Assembly (NCBI RefSeq): GCF_023343835.1
Contig: NC_064439.1
Location: 36,216,508 to 36,280,507, forward strand
Length of the DNA stretch: 64,000 bases
Direction: 5' to 3'
Source of the DNA: Lagopus muta
Lineage: Eukaryota > Chordata > Aves > Galliformes > Phasianidae
Shown: piece by piece, positions 28,501 to 38,930 of the stretch
How positions within the stretch are numbered: position 1 is the stretch's first letter
Layout: each line of letters opens with the position of its first letter
Made by a program: the position numbers and the translations under genes
The notes under the pieces: model-generated
Told to the model about the DNA's origin: nothing
The model's database searches: none
The model's input: the letters and a program-made list of their open reading frames with translations, nothing else

Positions 28501-30867
28501 TTGCTTCAGTGGGAGCTGCTGTCTTTTTGAAAGGATATACAGACTTAAAGCTCTGGCCAGCCAAAATTATAGAGTGCAAGGTTGAAAAGGAAAACAGATC
28601 TCCACTGCAGAGAGTTGCAAATCTGTTATGGTTTAGCGGGTGCTAAAATAAATCTTCATCTCTTCTGAATTACACAGCTTTATCCTCTAAGTAAGAAGGC
28701 TAAAACTTCCTATAAAACTATGCTAACTATGACAAAGTTAGCATCTTGGCTTCACAAGACCCCAAACTATGGCTGAAGTAACCCAATTTGAATGCTGAGG
28801 GTCAAGATATCATGCTTCTGTTTTTTAAAGTAGTAATATGTCTGTGAGGGAGCTGAAGGAAGCTCCTGCAGGTGCAGACGCAGATGATGAGAGCCTTCAC
28901 TAATTCACTCCTTTTGTCAGCAAGGCAACAGTTTCTCTATTATTTTCCTTTTAAACTCTGTCCCCTTAAGTCAGTTTGGGATGTGTTGTTTCCTCTGTAA
29001 CATATTCACTGACATGAGTGGCTGGATATATGACAAGACTTATCCTTTCCAATATTGGAAATCAGTGGGGAGATGACAGCAATTTGTTTAGAAAGCCTTG
29101 CCTTAAATATACATGTGTCCAATCATCGTAAAAAGGGCGACAGCAAAGAGGTGGCGTGCCAGATTTTTGAATCTATTATGCTGACATAAAAATAGAGAAA
29201 CATGGCTGAATTCCATGTTTTTTTTAATCTTTATTTTTAGAGAAAGCACAGTGAAGGAATGGTTCTTCAATAGGACCAATAGGACAAATGTGGCTCTAGA
29301 CCTGACAGTTCAGTCTGTCCTGTGCTTCCTGCAGGAGTACAGCAGGGGCTGAAGCCTCTACCTGGTTGGGAGCAATAGAGTCACTGTATCCTGCCTGCTT
29401 GAGCTCCTGCAGGTGCTTTCAGAAGCCAGACATCTGCCTTAAGAAGTGGTACTTCGGTGTCATTCAAAACAAAGGAATGAAGGCATTGTACATCACTCAC
29501 TTCAAGCACCAGGCATGTGTGTATAGATGAAGCCCATGAGTTCCATGCCAGCATTCAGCTGCTGTTCCCCTGGCATTGATAGATGTGGGTGCACAGGCTG
29601 CTACGTGCAAACTATTGCTGCTTCAATGAACAGCCGCTTCCTGGGCCTCCCCAAGTAGAGCTGGGCAGCTTTTCAAGGGCATTATACCATCTTCAGTTTC
29701 CTGTGTTTTTACACTGAACACAGAGTACTTTGTGCCTGCTTGTGAGCCTCAGGTACAAGGAACTATTGAGGTCCCACAGTGTCACATCGTAGCCCTTTCT
29801 TCCACTGCATGGATTTTGCAGGCACTCTTTATACAAAACAACTGTGCTGTAGACTCACAACCCTCAGCATGCAAACCAAGGCAGCAAGGGGGTCCCAGTT
29901 ATTGTCGTTTAGCTCTGAGCATGAGGTGGAAAACACATGTAAACACGAGTGCTTTGTTAACATTTAAATCTGTCTGCTGAAACCAATATGCCAGAGGAGG
30001 GGAGACAGTGACACAAAGGCTGGTTGCTGTGCTGGCTGCCTGGCCTTGGGAGGCTGACCCGCTGCTCTCCCTGGCCCCAGTGCTGGCAGAGCACTGCGTT
30101 CTTCTTCTGCTGTTTTTGCTACCGTTGAGATTGGCAACTCCTCTCTCAATACACTGCTGTAACAAATGAGTGGTGGAGCACTTCTCTGTGTTTTTGTTTT
30201 TGGTTTTTTTTTTTCCTGTAAATTCAGAGTAAATTAGATTTGGTTCTCCTCCAAACCCAAAATACTGCCTACTATTGTAAGTGTTGTTATGGGCCAGATC
30301 TTCAAATCTCAACTACTGTCAAAGCGTGTTTGTCCAACTATTGAGTTAGTAAGGATATCTGATTTGGCCCAGTATCTTTTACATCTGTGCCTTTAATTTT
30401 ATTTCCTCACAGAACATGCAAGTGAATACAGGTCCCTGTGACAGGAAAAGATGGGCTTAAGTAATGGGGTCAGGATTCTCTGCTGTAACTATACCTGGTC
30501 TTGCTGATTTAAAAATTTTGCTTTAACATTTCAATTATCTGCTAAAATATACATATAGGAGCACTGATGGTCGCAGCATTTGTGTGAGGGTGAGATAAAG
30601 TAAACCTTACGCAAGCATCCAAGAGGAAAACGAAGGCCTAACTAATGTAGTATCTTGTAGCCACAATAATAAGAACCTTGTGGAAAAATGGAAATGACTG
30701 CTGTTTTACTTATATTACTGCTTTTTTTAATGTCTGCAGTTTTCCAGCTTCAAAGAATCTTGGCATTGGAACAAAGGAATACTTGTGACATTTGTTAAAG
30801 TTTCTTTCACTTCCATCTAACATCTCCCCTTTAGCACTTCATGAAGGGACAGAGTAGGCAGCTCCAT
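19513..30867. other. intergenic DNA, no gene recognised
   Basis: AT-rich sequence with scattered GC-richer patches at 21.4-21.8, 22.7-23.2, 24.6-25.0 and 29.2-29.8 kb. Two overlapping opposite-strand ORFs of 118 and 124 codons at 22,675-23,086 have no recognisable domain. A 12-bp tandem repeat holding GTTAAC lies at 21,613-21,636. A T-rich tract is at 23,518-23,540 and an 11-bp tandem duplication near 23,487. I could assign no exon or RNA gene. Confidence 0.5.
21613..21636. repeat. two tandem 12-bp units GGGTTAACTAAA
   Basis: GGGTTAACTAAA occurs twice back to back. Each unit holds the palindrome GTTAAC, which is an HNF1-type half-site core. A FOX-like AAATAAACA follows about 40 bp downstream near 21,678. 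Regulatory function is inference only. Confidence 0.6.
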
Positions 30868-31205
30868 CATAGAATCATAGAATGGTCTGGGTTGAAAAGG
30901 ACCTTAAAGATCATCTAGTTCCAGCCCTCCTGTTGCAGGCAGGGTCACCAACCACTAGAAGAGGCTGCCCATAGCCATATCCAGCCTGGCCTTGAATGCC
31001 TCCAGGGATGGGGCATCTGCAACCCCTGGGCAATCTGTTCCAGTGAGTCACCACCATCTGTGTGAAAAATTTCCTTGTAATATCTAACCTAAATCTCCCT
31101 TGTTGTAGTTTAAAAGCATTTCCTCTCATCCTATCACTATCAATCCATGTAAACAGTCGTTCCCCCTTCTGTTTATTTGCTCCCTTCAAGTACTGGAAGG
31201 TCCCA
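30868..31205 (-). mobile_element. CR1 LINE 3' end, antisense
   Basis: It begins CATAGAATCATAGAATGG, the reverse complement of the CR1 tail with two ATTCTATG units. It runs through well-preserved CR1 3' sequence: GTTGAAAAGGACCTTAAAGA, AGCCTGGCCTTGAATGCCTC, CTGTTCCAGTG, and ends near CAAGTACTGGAAGG. It is the least diverged CR1 copy in the window. The copy is 5'-truncated, and the 92-codon minus-strand ORF inside it is only a remnant of repeat sequence. Confidence 0.93.
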
Positions 31206-34200
31206 AAAATTCCAATTTCAGACTAAGCTATTTTTTGATGAGTTTTGCAGATAATTTTACATCATGCCAGAATAGTTTAAACATACATCCCAACATTTAA
31301 AATCTAGAATTCAGTAAACCAAAGTTTCATTATAATTGATTTGTCTATCTCTGTCTCACAACATTTTCCCAACATTGTCTGGGTGCACTGATGACTGCTG
31401 CCATGAATACAGATTACATGGTTTAGTATCTTCTCTTTGCTGTGAAAAAGTGTTTAAAATAGAATTTTAAATTGAATTGGTTTATTAAAAGGTTACAAGT
31501 TATTACAGAGAATGTATGTTTACTGTAGAATTATTTTTGAATGACAGAATACAGAATGGTGAGGCATTCTAGAAGGACTGAAGTTCTGTGGAAAAACTCT
31601 CTTGCTTTCGGGTGGAAAAAAAACCCACAAACAGTGTTTTAGAAACAGATGTCTTTGATAGCGAAATTTGTTTCCAATTAATAGGCTGTTTAACATGCGT
31701 ATTGAATTATCAGCATCAGTTGTGCTTCACAGACCTCTCAGTGAAAGAAAAACAAGGCAGAAAGCAGTGCAAAGATGCTGTAGGCTGAGGTAGTCACGTT
31801 TGTTCCACAACCAGGAGGAGCAGATTCATTTCAGCATGGTGCTGGGCATGGTGGCTTCTGCCAAGGAGCCTTTGAGCTTTGAGCTACAGTCTCTATACAA
31901 TAGGGATCCCTCAGGCCACATGAACATTACCAAGTATAAGGCATGGGTTTCTACTGAAGTAGGATGTAATTTGGAATCAGGTCGCACAGTAATATAGATG
32001 ATCAAATCTACAATAGTCAGGTTGAGCAGGCTAGTGGCTAAGAGTGAAAAAATTGTTGAACTGTTCCTTTGTAGAGAAGCAGTGGAAAATAAGAAAAAAC
32101 ACCCTTATGTATTAATTTTTTCCTACTTGCTTGTGCAACAGATCCTACAAAATAGTTACACTAGACACCAGTTTGCAGTTATTTCATTTATCTCTATGTT
32201 CTCGGGAGACTTGAGATGAGAAAGGGGCAAAAAAGCTAAGGCTTAGCCTGCATGAAAGAATTAATATTGGTAACCAAAGCTTTTTGGAGTGAAGATGAAT
32301 GCTTTATTCTGGTTGAGGATGCCAAATTTGCTCTAGTATTATTTTACTAAGGATATCATCCTGGTATTAACTGTGATGGTGTGCATGTATGTCACTGAGC
32401 CAGATAAATTAATCTGGATTTACACTGGTGTTATCCATTGTTATATTCTGCTAATCTTACTGATGATGAGATCTTTACTACTTTTCTAGGCTCAGATCTC
32501 TCCAGCAACAGTGTTTAAGAGTGATTCCTTGCACCCACTCTGTACTACTGCTAATTACAGAGGTATGAACTGTCCCTGAGTGATCATATTAATTTCCTTC
32601 AGTAAATGGATGTAGGAGAGTACTCAGCCCACTGAAGGTAATGTCAATGCCATCTGAGTTTACTGAGTTGATGTGTTAAATCACTTTGTGACTGCAGAAT
32701 ACTGACTATAAAAAGATTGAGATTCTTCTGGGTGATCACCATCTGGGATTGCTGATCTGAGACAAGGGTGTGAAAGCATGCAGGCTGTGTGAATTGTCTG
32801 TATCCTCCCAGTTGCTGCAGCTCGGCATCATTCTTTGAAGTATTCCCTGAGGAAGGACATACAACTCAGCTGAATCAAGTATGGTCAAGGCTTGCTTAAT
32901 ATTGCATTTCCAAAACTAGTCTATTTCAGCCTGAAATGAATTATGTGCCCTCTGTTTGTATATCTTGTTTCTAAACCTTGGAATATTCCTTTCACAGAAC
33001 AGAAAAAAGTCCTCCCTGAAAGTGCGCTGAAGAAGATGTAATAAATCATTTAGCAGTAAGATACCTAGGGCTAACTTATTCAAACAATTCTCTTTTTGGC
33101 CTATGCTTACTCTGAGCATCACTGACATTTAATTCAAAATATTTTAAAACACTGATTCTAAAATATGGTGAATGATTTGTCTTTAATCAAACAGGCTTTG
33201 TTCTGCATGCAAGCTGACTTTAACAAATCACTTAAATGACTCAAAGAAAACTCCTCAGTGGTTTCATTGCCCTCTTCAGTCAGACTGATTTACAAAAGCA
33301 TCTCAGTTCGACATTCAAATAGTTCCTTGGACCAAAGTATTTGTGCACAACTGTAAAATTACAGCTCAGATCATGGCAGAACATGGAAGTACTGCTCAAA
33401 GAATGGTAGTGGAAAAGACTCAGAGAGACAAGCATTCTCCTTATTTTCCTTGCTCTAATATTGCTGATCTATTCAGTTTGCTGAGCAGTACTGAAGGGAA
33501 TCGACACAGTCTTAAGAACAGAGACTCTTCTCACCTTGAGCAATGCTCTATAAAGTATTGAAAAATACTTCATAGTTTGGTCCTTCAGACCAACACAGCT
33601 CCAATCAATGAACAGTTTATGTCAGGCCCACTACCCAAATAAGCTGATGATACAATATCATGGGTACACCAATGGGTAAGAAAGATCCTCTTCTAACAGT
33701 ACTATTTCTACTTAATCTAGCTCTCCACCTTACAGTGCTTCTAATATACTTGGGAGTTACTGTTAATCTAGAAATGTTATCCTCTTCTGAAAGTGGTCAT
33801 TGATGAAACTGCTTTATACCTACTACTGTACATTAGAATCTCATCTATAGATTTCTAGATATGTTAAAAGTATTCAGACTGAAAAGAAAGACTATCTCAT
33901 CATAAATGCTTAAATGCTCAAATGCGAATAAATTCACATGCTTAGAGTTTGGAAGTCTTATATCACTGTATTAGAATAGAGAGAAAGCTGCAATTTCAAC
34001 TACTGCCTTGGATTTCTAGGAACTCTAACAGAGTGATGGTATTTGAGCAGAGCTCCTGGAGGGGGAATAAATAACTGCTTTTACTCACAACTGCATAGAC
34101 CTGTCACCTCATGATGTTATAACACCTACAGTTATACAGGAAATAATACCAGGTCAGTATTTGATATGCTTTGTCTTTGAAGGTAGTTTAGAGACTCAGT

Positions 34201-34319
34201 ATCTGGAAGAGAACTGTTCTCTCTGATTAGCAGTCTCCCAAGTCATCATCAAGAACTGATATGTGAGGTACAGTTTGTGAAGGGGGGGACAAAGGCCCTT
34301 ACACTACCACATCTGGAAG

Positions 34320-34590
34320 GAAAAAATATACAACAGATTGGACTGGGGGAGGGAAGATCATCGAGGGAGAGTCAAGGAAAAGAACGTGTGCAAAGAGAAA
34401 ACAGGGAAAATCACAGAGGGACTGGAAATGGGAAGGGACGTGGGGAGAAGGAAAAATAGCAAGCAGTTCAGGTAAAAAGGCGATAATCAAAGAAAAAGGA
34501 AAAAAGTAAAAGGTAAAAGAGGGACAAAAAGGTGAAATAAGAGCAATGGCAAATGTAGAGGAATGTGTGAAAGGCAAATGGGAAGGTTAG
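34320..34590 (+). repeat. purine-rich low-complexity stretch
   Basis: Most bases on the + strand are A or G, with many GGGAGG, GAAAA and GGGAC groups, although pyrimidine interruptions are common. The opposite-strand 92-codon ORF (Pro, Ser and Phe rich) simply mirrors this composition. Confidence 0.6.
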
Positions 34591-34673
34591 TCAAACAGAA
34601 TGAGAGTTCTAACCACAGTTTTATTTCTCCCTAGCACTGGGGAGAAAAATATGTTGTGAAGGCTGTAGGGGCT

Positions 34674-34708
34674 TTTTTGTTGTTGTTCTTTTGTTTGTTT
34701 GTTTGTTT
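34674..34708. repeat. (TTG)n/(GTTT)n simple repeat
   Basis: TTTTGTTGTTGTTC is followed by four to five GTTT units. It may be the low-complexity tail next to the CR1-like remnant just to its right. Confidence 0.8.
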
Positions 34709-34866
34709 CACAGGATTTTAAATCTTGAAATCACAGAATCATAGAGTCATATAAATACTCAGCTGCATCAATTTTCTCAAGGTAATTACTGAAAGAGAAC
34801 CTCATTCCAGATGCTGAATTCTGTTTACTACTAGATAGATAAATGAGTAATGCCGTATCCTGACAG

Positions 34867-34950
34867 GTCACTCCGAAAGTAATGCCTCCGTGGAAACTAC
34901 AGCAGATACAAAGGGAACGGTAACACTATTTGATAGTGCAAATGCTCATA
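34867..34950 (+). mobile_element. mariner-like (Galluhop-type) terminal fragment
   Basis: GTCACTCCGAAAGTAATGCC, then a TGGAAACTAC segment, a CAGATACAAAGGGAA segment and a TAACACTATTTGATAG segment, together match my memory of the end of the chicken mariner element Galluhop. Similarity fades after about 85 bp and no transposase sequence is present, so this is a truncated relic. Family assignment is from recall and needs a repeat-library search. Confidence 0.6.
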
Positions 34951-35934
34951 TAATAATGTATCATCTGTTCATTGGAGGGATAGAAGGGATAAAAAATTTT
35001 ATTTGTGCAAAGACACGCTTTGCCTTGGCTACCAACCCTGTAGAGCAACATTCTGAGCAAAACAAGGTTTATGCAGAGTTCCTATAGCAGTCATATTGAC
35101 TGCAAAAGCTATGAAAGCAATCCCTGCCTTCAAAAGATGATGTGAAAAGCCTTTCAGGGAAGCACAGGGGAATGAGACAGGGCTGTGGCTTTGTTACTGG
35201 AACAGCCATGTGAAGAGTCCTCTGAAGAAGACAACAGACAATCTGGTGCTTTGTGTACCTGTAAAATCTCAAAGAGACTGTGAGCAAAAGAAGAGAAAGT
35301 TCATAATGAGGTATGTGCCCTCATAGAATGTTCTTGTTACCATGAGATCCTATAGCAGTATGTGACTTCAGAAAACAAACTGTGACAGAAGTGATGTTTG
35401 GACACAAGGATCTTCCAAAACTATTGGATTTATATGAAACATTGACAACAACAACAAAAAAAAAAACACAACAGGCTTCATTGGAAACACTGAGATACTT
35501 TATACTATGGACAAAGCTGACAGGTATGCACATGGTGCCTGCCAGGCACTTAGGCTAAGGGCAGTGTCTGGTGAGCAAAACGTGCTTTCAGGGTGGTTAC
35601 TGTTTTGAAATACATCTCTTCTGTAATATTTTTGTCGTCAGTAAAGTTGGTCAGTTGATTAATTTTGCCTTTGCCCATGATATTCAGGACCAGATGCTGA
35701 GACCCTTGGGAAAACACATTGGGGCACACAGCTATAAATCTTCGCAATGGGCAGTGGGGAACACAAGTCCTAATCTTGATCTTAGGTGACTAAAGGAATA
35801 TGATAATTCAAGATCTACAGCCTGTGGCAAATGGTGGCAAATTAAATCCAAAGAGTTAAGTGGTGACTGCTCTTCTCTGAGGAGTCCCCACAGAGGTTAC
35901 CAGAGTGCTCCCAGAGGTTGCCACCTCCTAACAT

Positions 35935-36069
35935 GAGGGCTGAGCAGCCCATGAATCAGCTCTGAACCACCACAGCTTACAGCTTGGCCTATTAAGGTAA
36001 ACCAACATTGATTTTGGTTTATGCTAGACTGTAAGGTTCAGGAGCTGATTCATGAGCTGTTCAGCCATC
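35935..36069. repeat. long imperfect hairpin (foldback) of about 135 bp
   Basis: The left arm 35,935-35,968 and the right arm 36,035-36,069 are reverse complements over about 34 bp with about four mismatches and one gap. The shared core is CATGAATCAGCT / AGCTGATTCATG. Pairing resumes inward at CTTACAG (35,976-35,982) with CTGTAAG (36,029-36,035). It resumes again at TAAACCAA (35,998-36,005) with TTGGTTTA (36,014-36,021), closing on an 8-nt loop. It may be a miniature foldback transposon, a structured RNA precursor, or a chance-derived inverted duplication. No clear target-site duplication was found. Confidence 0.75.
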
Positions 36070-36837
36070 CCTGCCACAGCGCAGATGCTGGAAGACAGCA
36101 GGGGTGGGGGCATTAATTGTTTCAGCCACTGAATTTTGAACTGCCATTACATGTGTATCAATCTGCTTATGGGGAGTTCCCTGTGGAGAAGACCACAAAA
36201 AATAACAACCAAGCAGAAAGTTACAGCTCAGTCTGAAACTGTGATAATAATCACATGTAGCTTACTTAGCATCTCTGTCTTCCCGTATAATTTTTAAAAC
36301 CACATGTTAGTGTTCTTACCAAGAATACAGTTGCCATCTGCAATCTTGAATGTATGTTTCCTTCTATTCTAGGAGTGAAAAACGACATCACAAATCACTT
36401 TTACAGCCATGCAATGGAAAATGAAAGTATTCACCACTGCTTTCGAGAACTACATTAATATTTTGCATCTCGATCTGAAACACTCATAACTCTATACCAA
36501 TATCAGGTAGGCTAATGTTTTTTTAAATCCATGAGACTATTATAAATATTTTGTGAAAGGGAAACTGAGGATGCGCTCAGTTGCACAAACCGTCTTAGCT
36601 TTCCTGACTTTACTTCCCAAGGTTTACCAGAAACAAACATTCTTCCTCCAAGACATTCATAACAAAATCTGAAACCACATGAAACTAAGCTGGCTTAGGG
36701 TTTCAGTGTAAATTTAAAACTTAGCCCATTTTTATAGAAAGGCTTACTGTTACATGTACAAGATTTTGAATAAATCTAGATACAGTTTTGAGCAAACTTG
36801 CCTGTAGGTCTTCTTTGATGGCCAAAATACATAAGGT

Positions 36838-36892
36838 ATGCGAAACCAAATCGCTCATGTTTTGATGCTTCTTAGTCGATTTTGGTTTGCAT
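36838..36892. repeat. inverted repeat, 16-nt arms
   Basis: ATGCGAAACCAAATCG at 36,838-36,853 pairs with CGATTTTGGTTTGCAT at 36,877-36,892. The arms match except for one extra G in one and one extra T in the other. The loop is 23 nt. No gene context is seen. Confidence 0.6.
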
Positions 36893-37228
36893 TTTTGAGT
36901 TTCAGACCAAAGTCATACTGGAGGGAATGAACTGTTATTGAATCAGAATAAAGAAAATGTTTATGTGAAGTTATCCCCCCCAAAAACACAGACTTCTGCA
37001 CAGTTCTCTATTTTCCCTGCAAAATCAAATAGAGAACAAGCCTTTATTTAGAACTAAAGCTAAGCTAAATTCTCCTGTCAGATGACTTACTCCTGTTACA
37101 GTTTCAAAAGACATTCATTTTAAGGAGCACGCTCCCTATGGTACATTCAGAGCTGCTTTATTAAAATACATACATGTCAAATAATGTATGGCATCAATAA
37201 ATAGGCTTTATATGGCAATTAGGATTTG

Positions 37229-37292
37229 ATCCAAAGTTCATTAATGTCAATAGAAATGTTTACACTGATTTCAAAGGAGTTTGAAGCAGACC
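37229..37292. repeat. probable ancient interspersed repeat fragment
   Basis: The pattern TCCAAAGTTCATTAATGTCA, then AATAGAAA, then CTGATTTCAAAGGAG and a GCAGACC end resembles a very common old repeat of turtles, crocodilians and birds (a motif of the type CCATTGAAGTCAATGG ... CTTTGGATCAGGCC). The call is from memory, and no family name is offered. Confidence 0.35.
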
Positions 37293-38681
37293 AATGTACA
37301 TCTGCTTCTAGACCTATCCCAGCCCACCAAGGTGACTTTTGTGCTCTTATCAATGGATTTTTAAAAGCCTGTAATGGCTTGACTATTATATTTAAATTGT
37401 CAACAAATTTCTTGTCCACTGTCTTAGATTTGTAGGCACTGTGAGCAGATGCTGAGGCAGCTGTGATGCTCAGATCTTCTGTGGCATTTCACGTAGTTGG
37501 AGATGTTGCATTACAAGCTGCTTAACTGGTGTTCCCCACAATAGGGATCTCTGGTCCAGTACAACTGCATGATCCAAGCTGCAGTGAAAATCTATCACTG
37601 AAATTCTTCCAAAACCAAATTATATCTTTCATTAATTTAAAGGAGTAATAAACTGTGGAAGTCTGATTGTGGAATATAATAAGCTAGCAGAATTAGTGGG
37701 TATTCTTGGGAGTGACTGATTTCTGCTTTTCCCAACAGCACTTTTTTCAAGATAATTATTCTTATCTGAAAAACAGGATTTCTTTATACATAACGACATG
37801 ACAACTAAAGTGGTGTAAGTCAGTAACATGAATTTTGTTACTTCAGTATATTTTTCCAGATAATGATGCCTTGTTGGATTTTCTGTTTTTAAGTGATATC
37901 TTTGATTTTGAGAGTATAAGCCCAAACTCTCAATGGCATAGAACAATTTAACACCTATTTCTTAGCCTAATTATGATTCTTCTATCCCACCTGCAGATAT
38001 TGGTCTGGTAGAACAAACAAAACAACACTGGGAAGCAGTTAGATTTCTCACCAGAGATGGCAGAGACATAGGTGCAAAGCATTTGTTTTCTTGAAGGGAT
38101 ACGTAATTTCTGCCTTGAAAACAGACCGTGACATGGGAAGGGGATATGAGACTTCTTAATTTCTTTTGCTAATGCTGTTCCATTTTGAATGGGATCATTA
38201 AATATTAAAAGAATGAGAGATCAAAAGATACAGAATGATTTTTAGGCTGTTTGTTAGGCCTCTCACGTTTGCAGCTCCAATCCAGTGTAGACACAGATAT
38301 TTTTTAGGGAGAAGAAGAGATGCAATGAGAGAGAACAAATAAACAAGGCACCAAAATGCCATAGTGGTCAAGACACACTTCAGTGAGTAGAAACAAGTGG
38401 TTTTGTCCTTTTAGACAGCAGAGAGAATTAAATCTCAATTCCTTACATTCTAGTGATGCCTTCACCACCAGAAGATCAAGTGTGCAAAGCTCATTTATTT
38501 CCAGGAGATGAATCTAGGAAACCATTAGCTAGAAGTCCCCACTGGAGATAGACACCTATATTTGTGGAAGATCTTCTTGCTGTCTCCTTGCAACTTCCCA
38601 ACTACTAAGTTAAGCTACTCTGTACTCAGCCAAATATTCGTGGACCTCTACTGTATAAATACCTTACTGTGGTGATCACAG

Positions 38682-38930
38682 TCATAGAATAACAGAATGG
38701 CTCAGGTTGGAAGGGACCTCAAGGATCATGAATCTCCAACCCTCCTGCCACACGCAGGACCAACAACCTCCCCGTTTAATACTAGAGCAGGTTGCCCAGG
38801 ATCCCATCTAAGCTGGTCTTGAACACCTCCAGGGACAGCATCCACAACTTCTCTGGGCAGTCTGTTCCAGCACCTCACCACTCTCAGAGTAAAGAATTTT
38901 CCCCAACATCCAACCTAAATCAAGTGTACA
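38682..38930 (-). mobile_element. CR1 LINE 3' end, antisense
   Basis: It starts TCATAGAATAACAGAATGG and continues GGTTGGAAGGGACCTCAAGG, CTGGTCTTGAACACCTCCAG, and TCTGTTCCAGCACCTCACCA. This is typical CR1 3' sequence in reverse orientation. Similarity becomes uncertain to the right of about 38,930. The ORFs that begin inside it are shadows of the repeat. Confidence 0.9.

Larger units (their letters stand above)
31206..34866. other. intergenic DNA, no gene recognised
   Basis: No gene was recognised. A purine-rich stretch of about 250-300 bp lies at 34,320-34,590, followed by a TTG/GTTT simple repeat at 34,674-34,708. A short CR1-like tail (AATCACAGAATCATAGAGTC) lies near 34,730, without a recognisable CR1 body behind it. 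Confidence 0.5.
34951..38681. other. intergenic DNA with several inverted repeats
   Basis: No gene was recognised. The interval contains the 135-bp hairpin at 35,935-36,069, a second hairpin at 36,838-36,892, and a fragment at 37,229-37,292 resembling a widespread ancient sauropsid repeat. ORFs of up to 104 codons are AT-driven and show no domain. Confidence 0.5.

Noticed and set aside
29899..30312. 137-codon minus-strand ORF
   Set aside because: It includes low-complexity Lys/Asn and Gln/Ala-rich pieces, overlaps other-frame ORFs, and has no recognisable domain or splice context.
30911..31189. 92-codon minus-strand ORF with a protein-like sequence
   Set aside because: It falls wholly within a CR1 copy and represents the end of the CR1 reading frame or its UTR, not a host gene.
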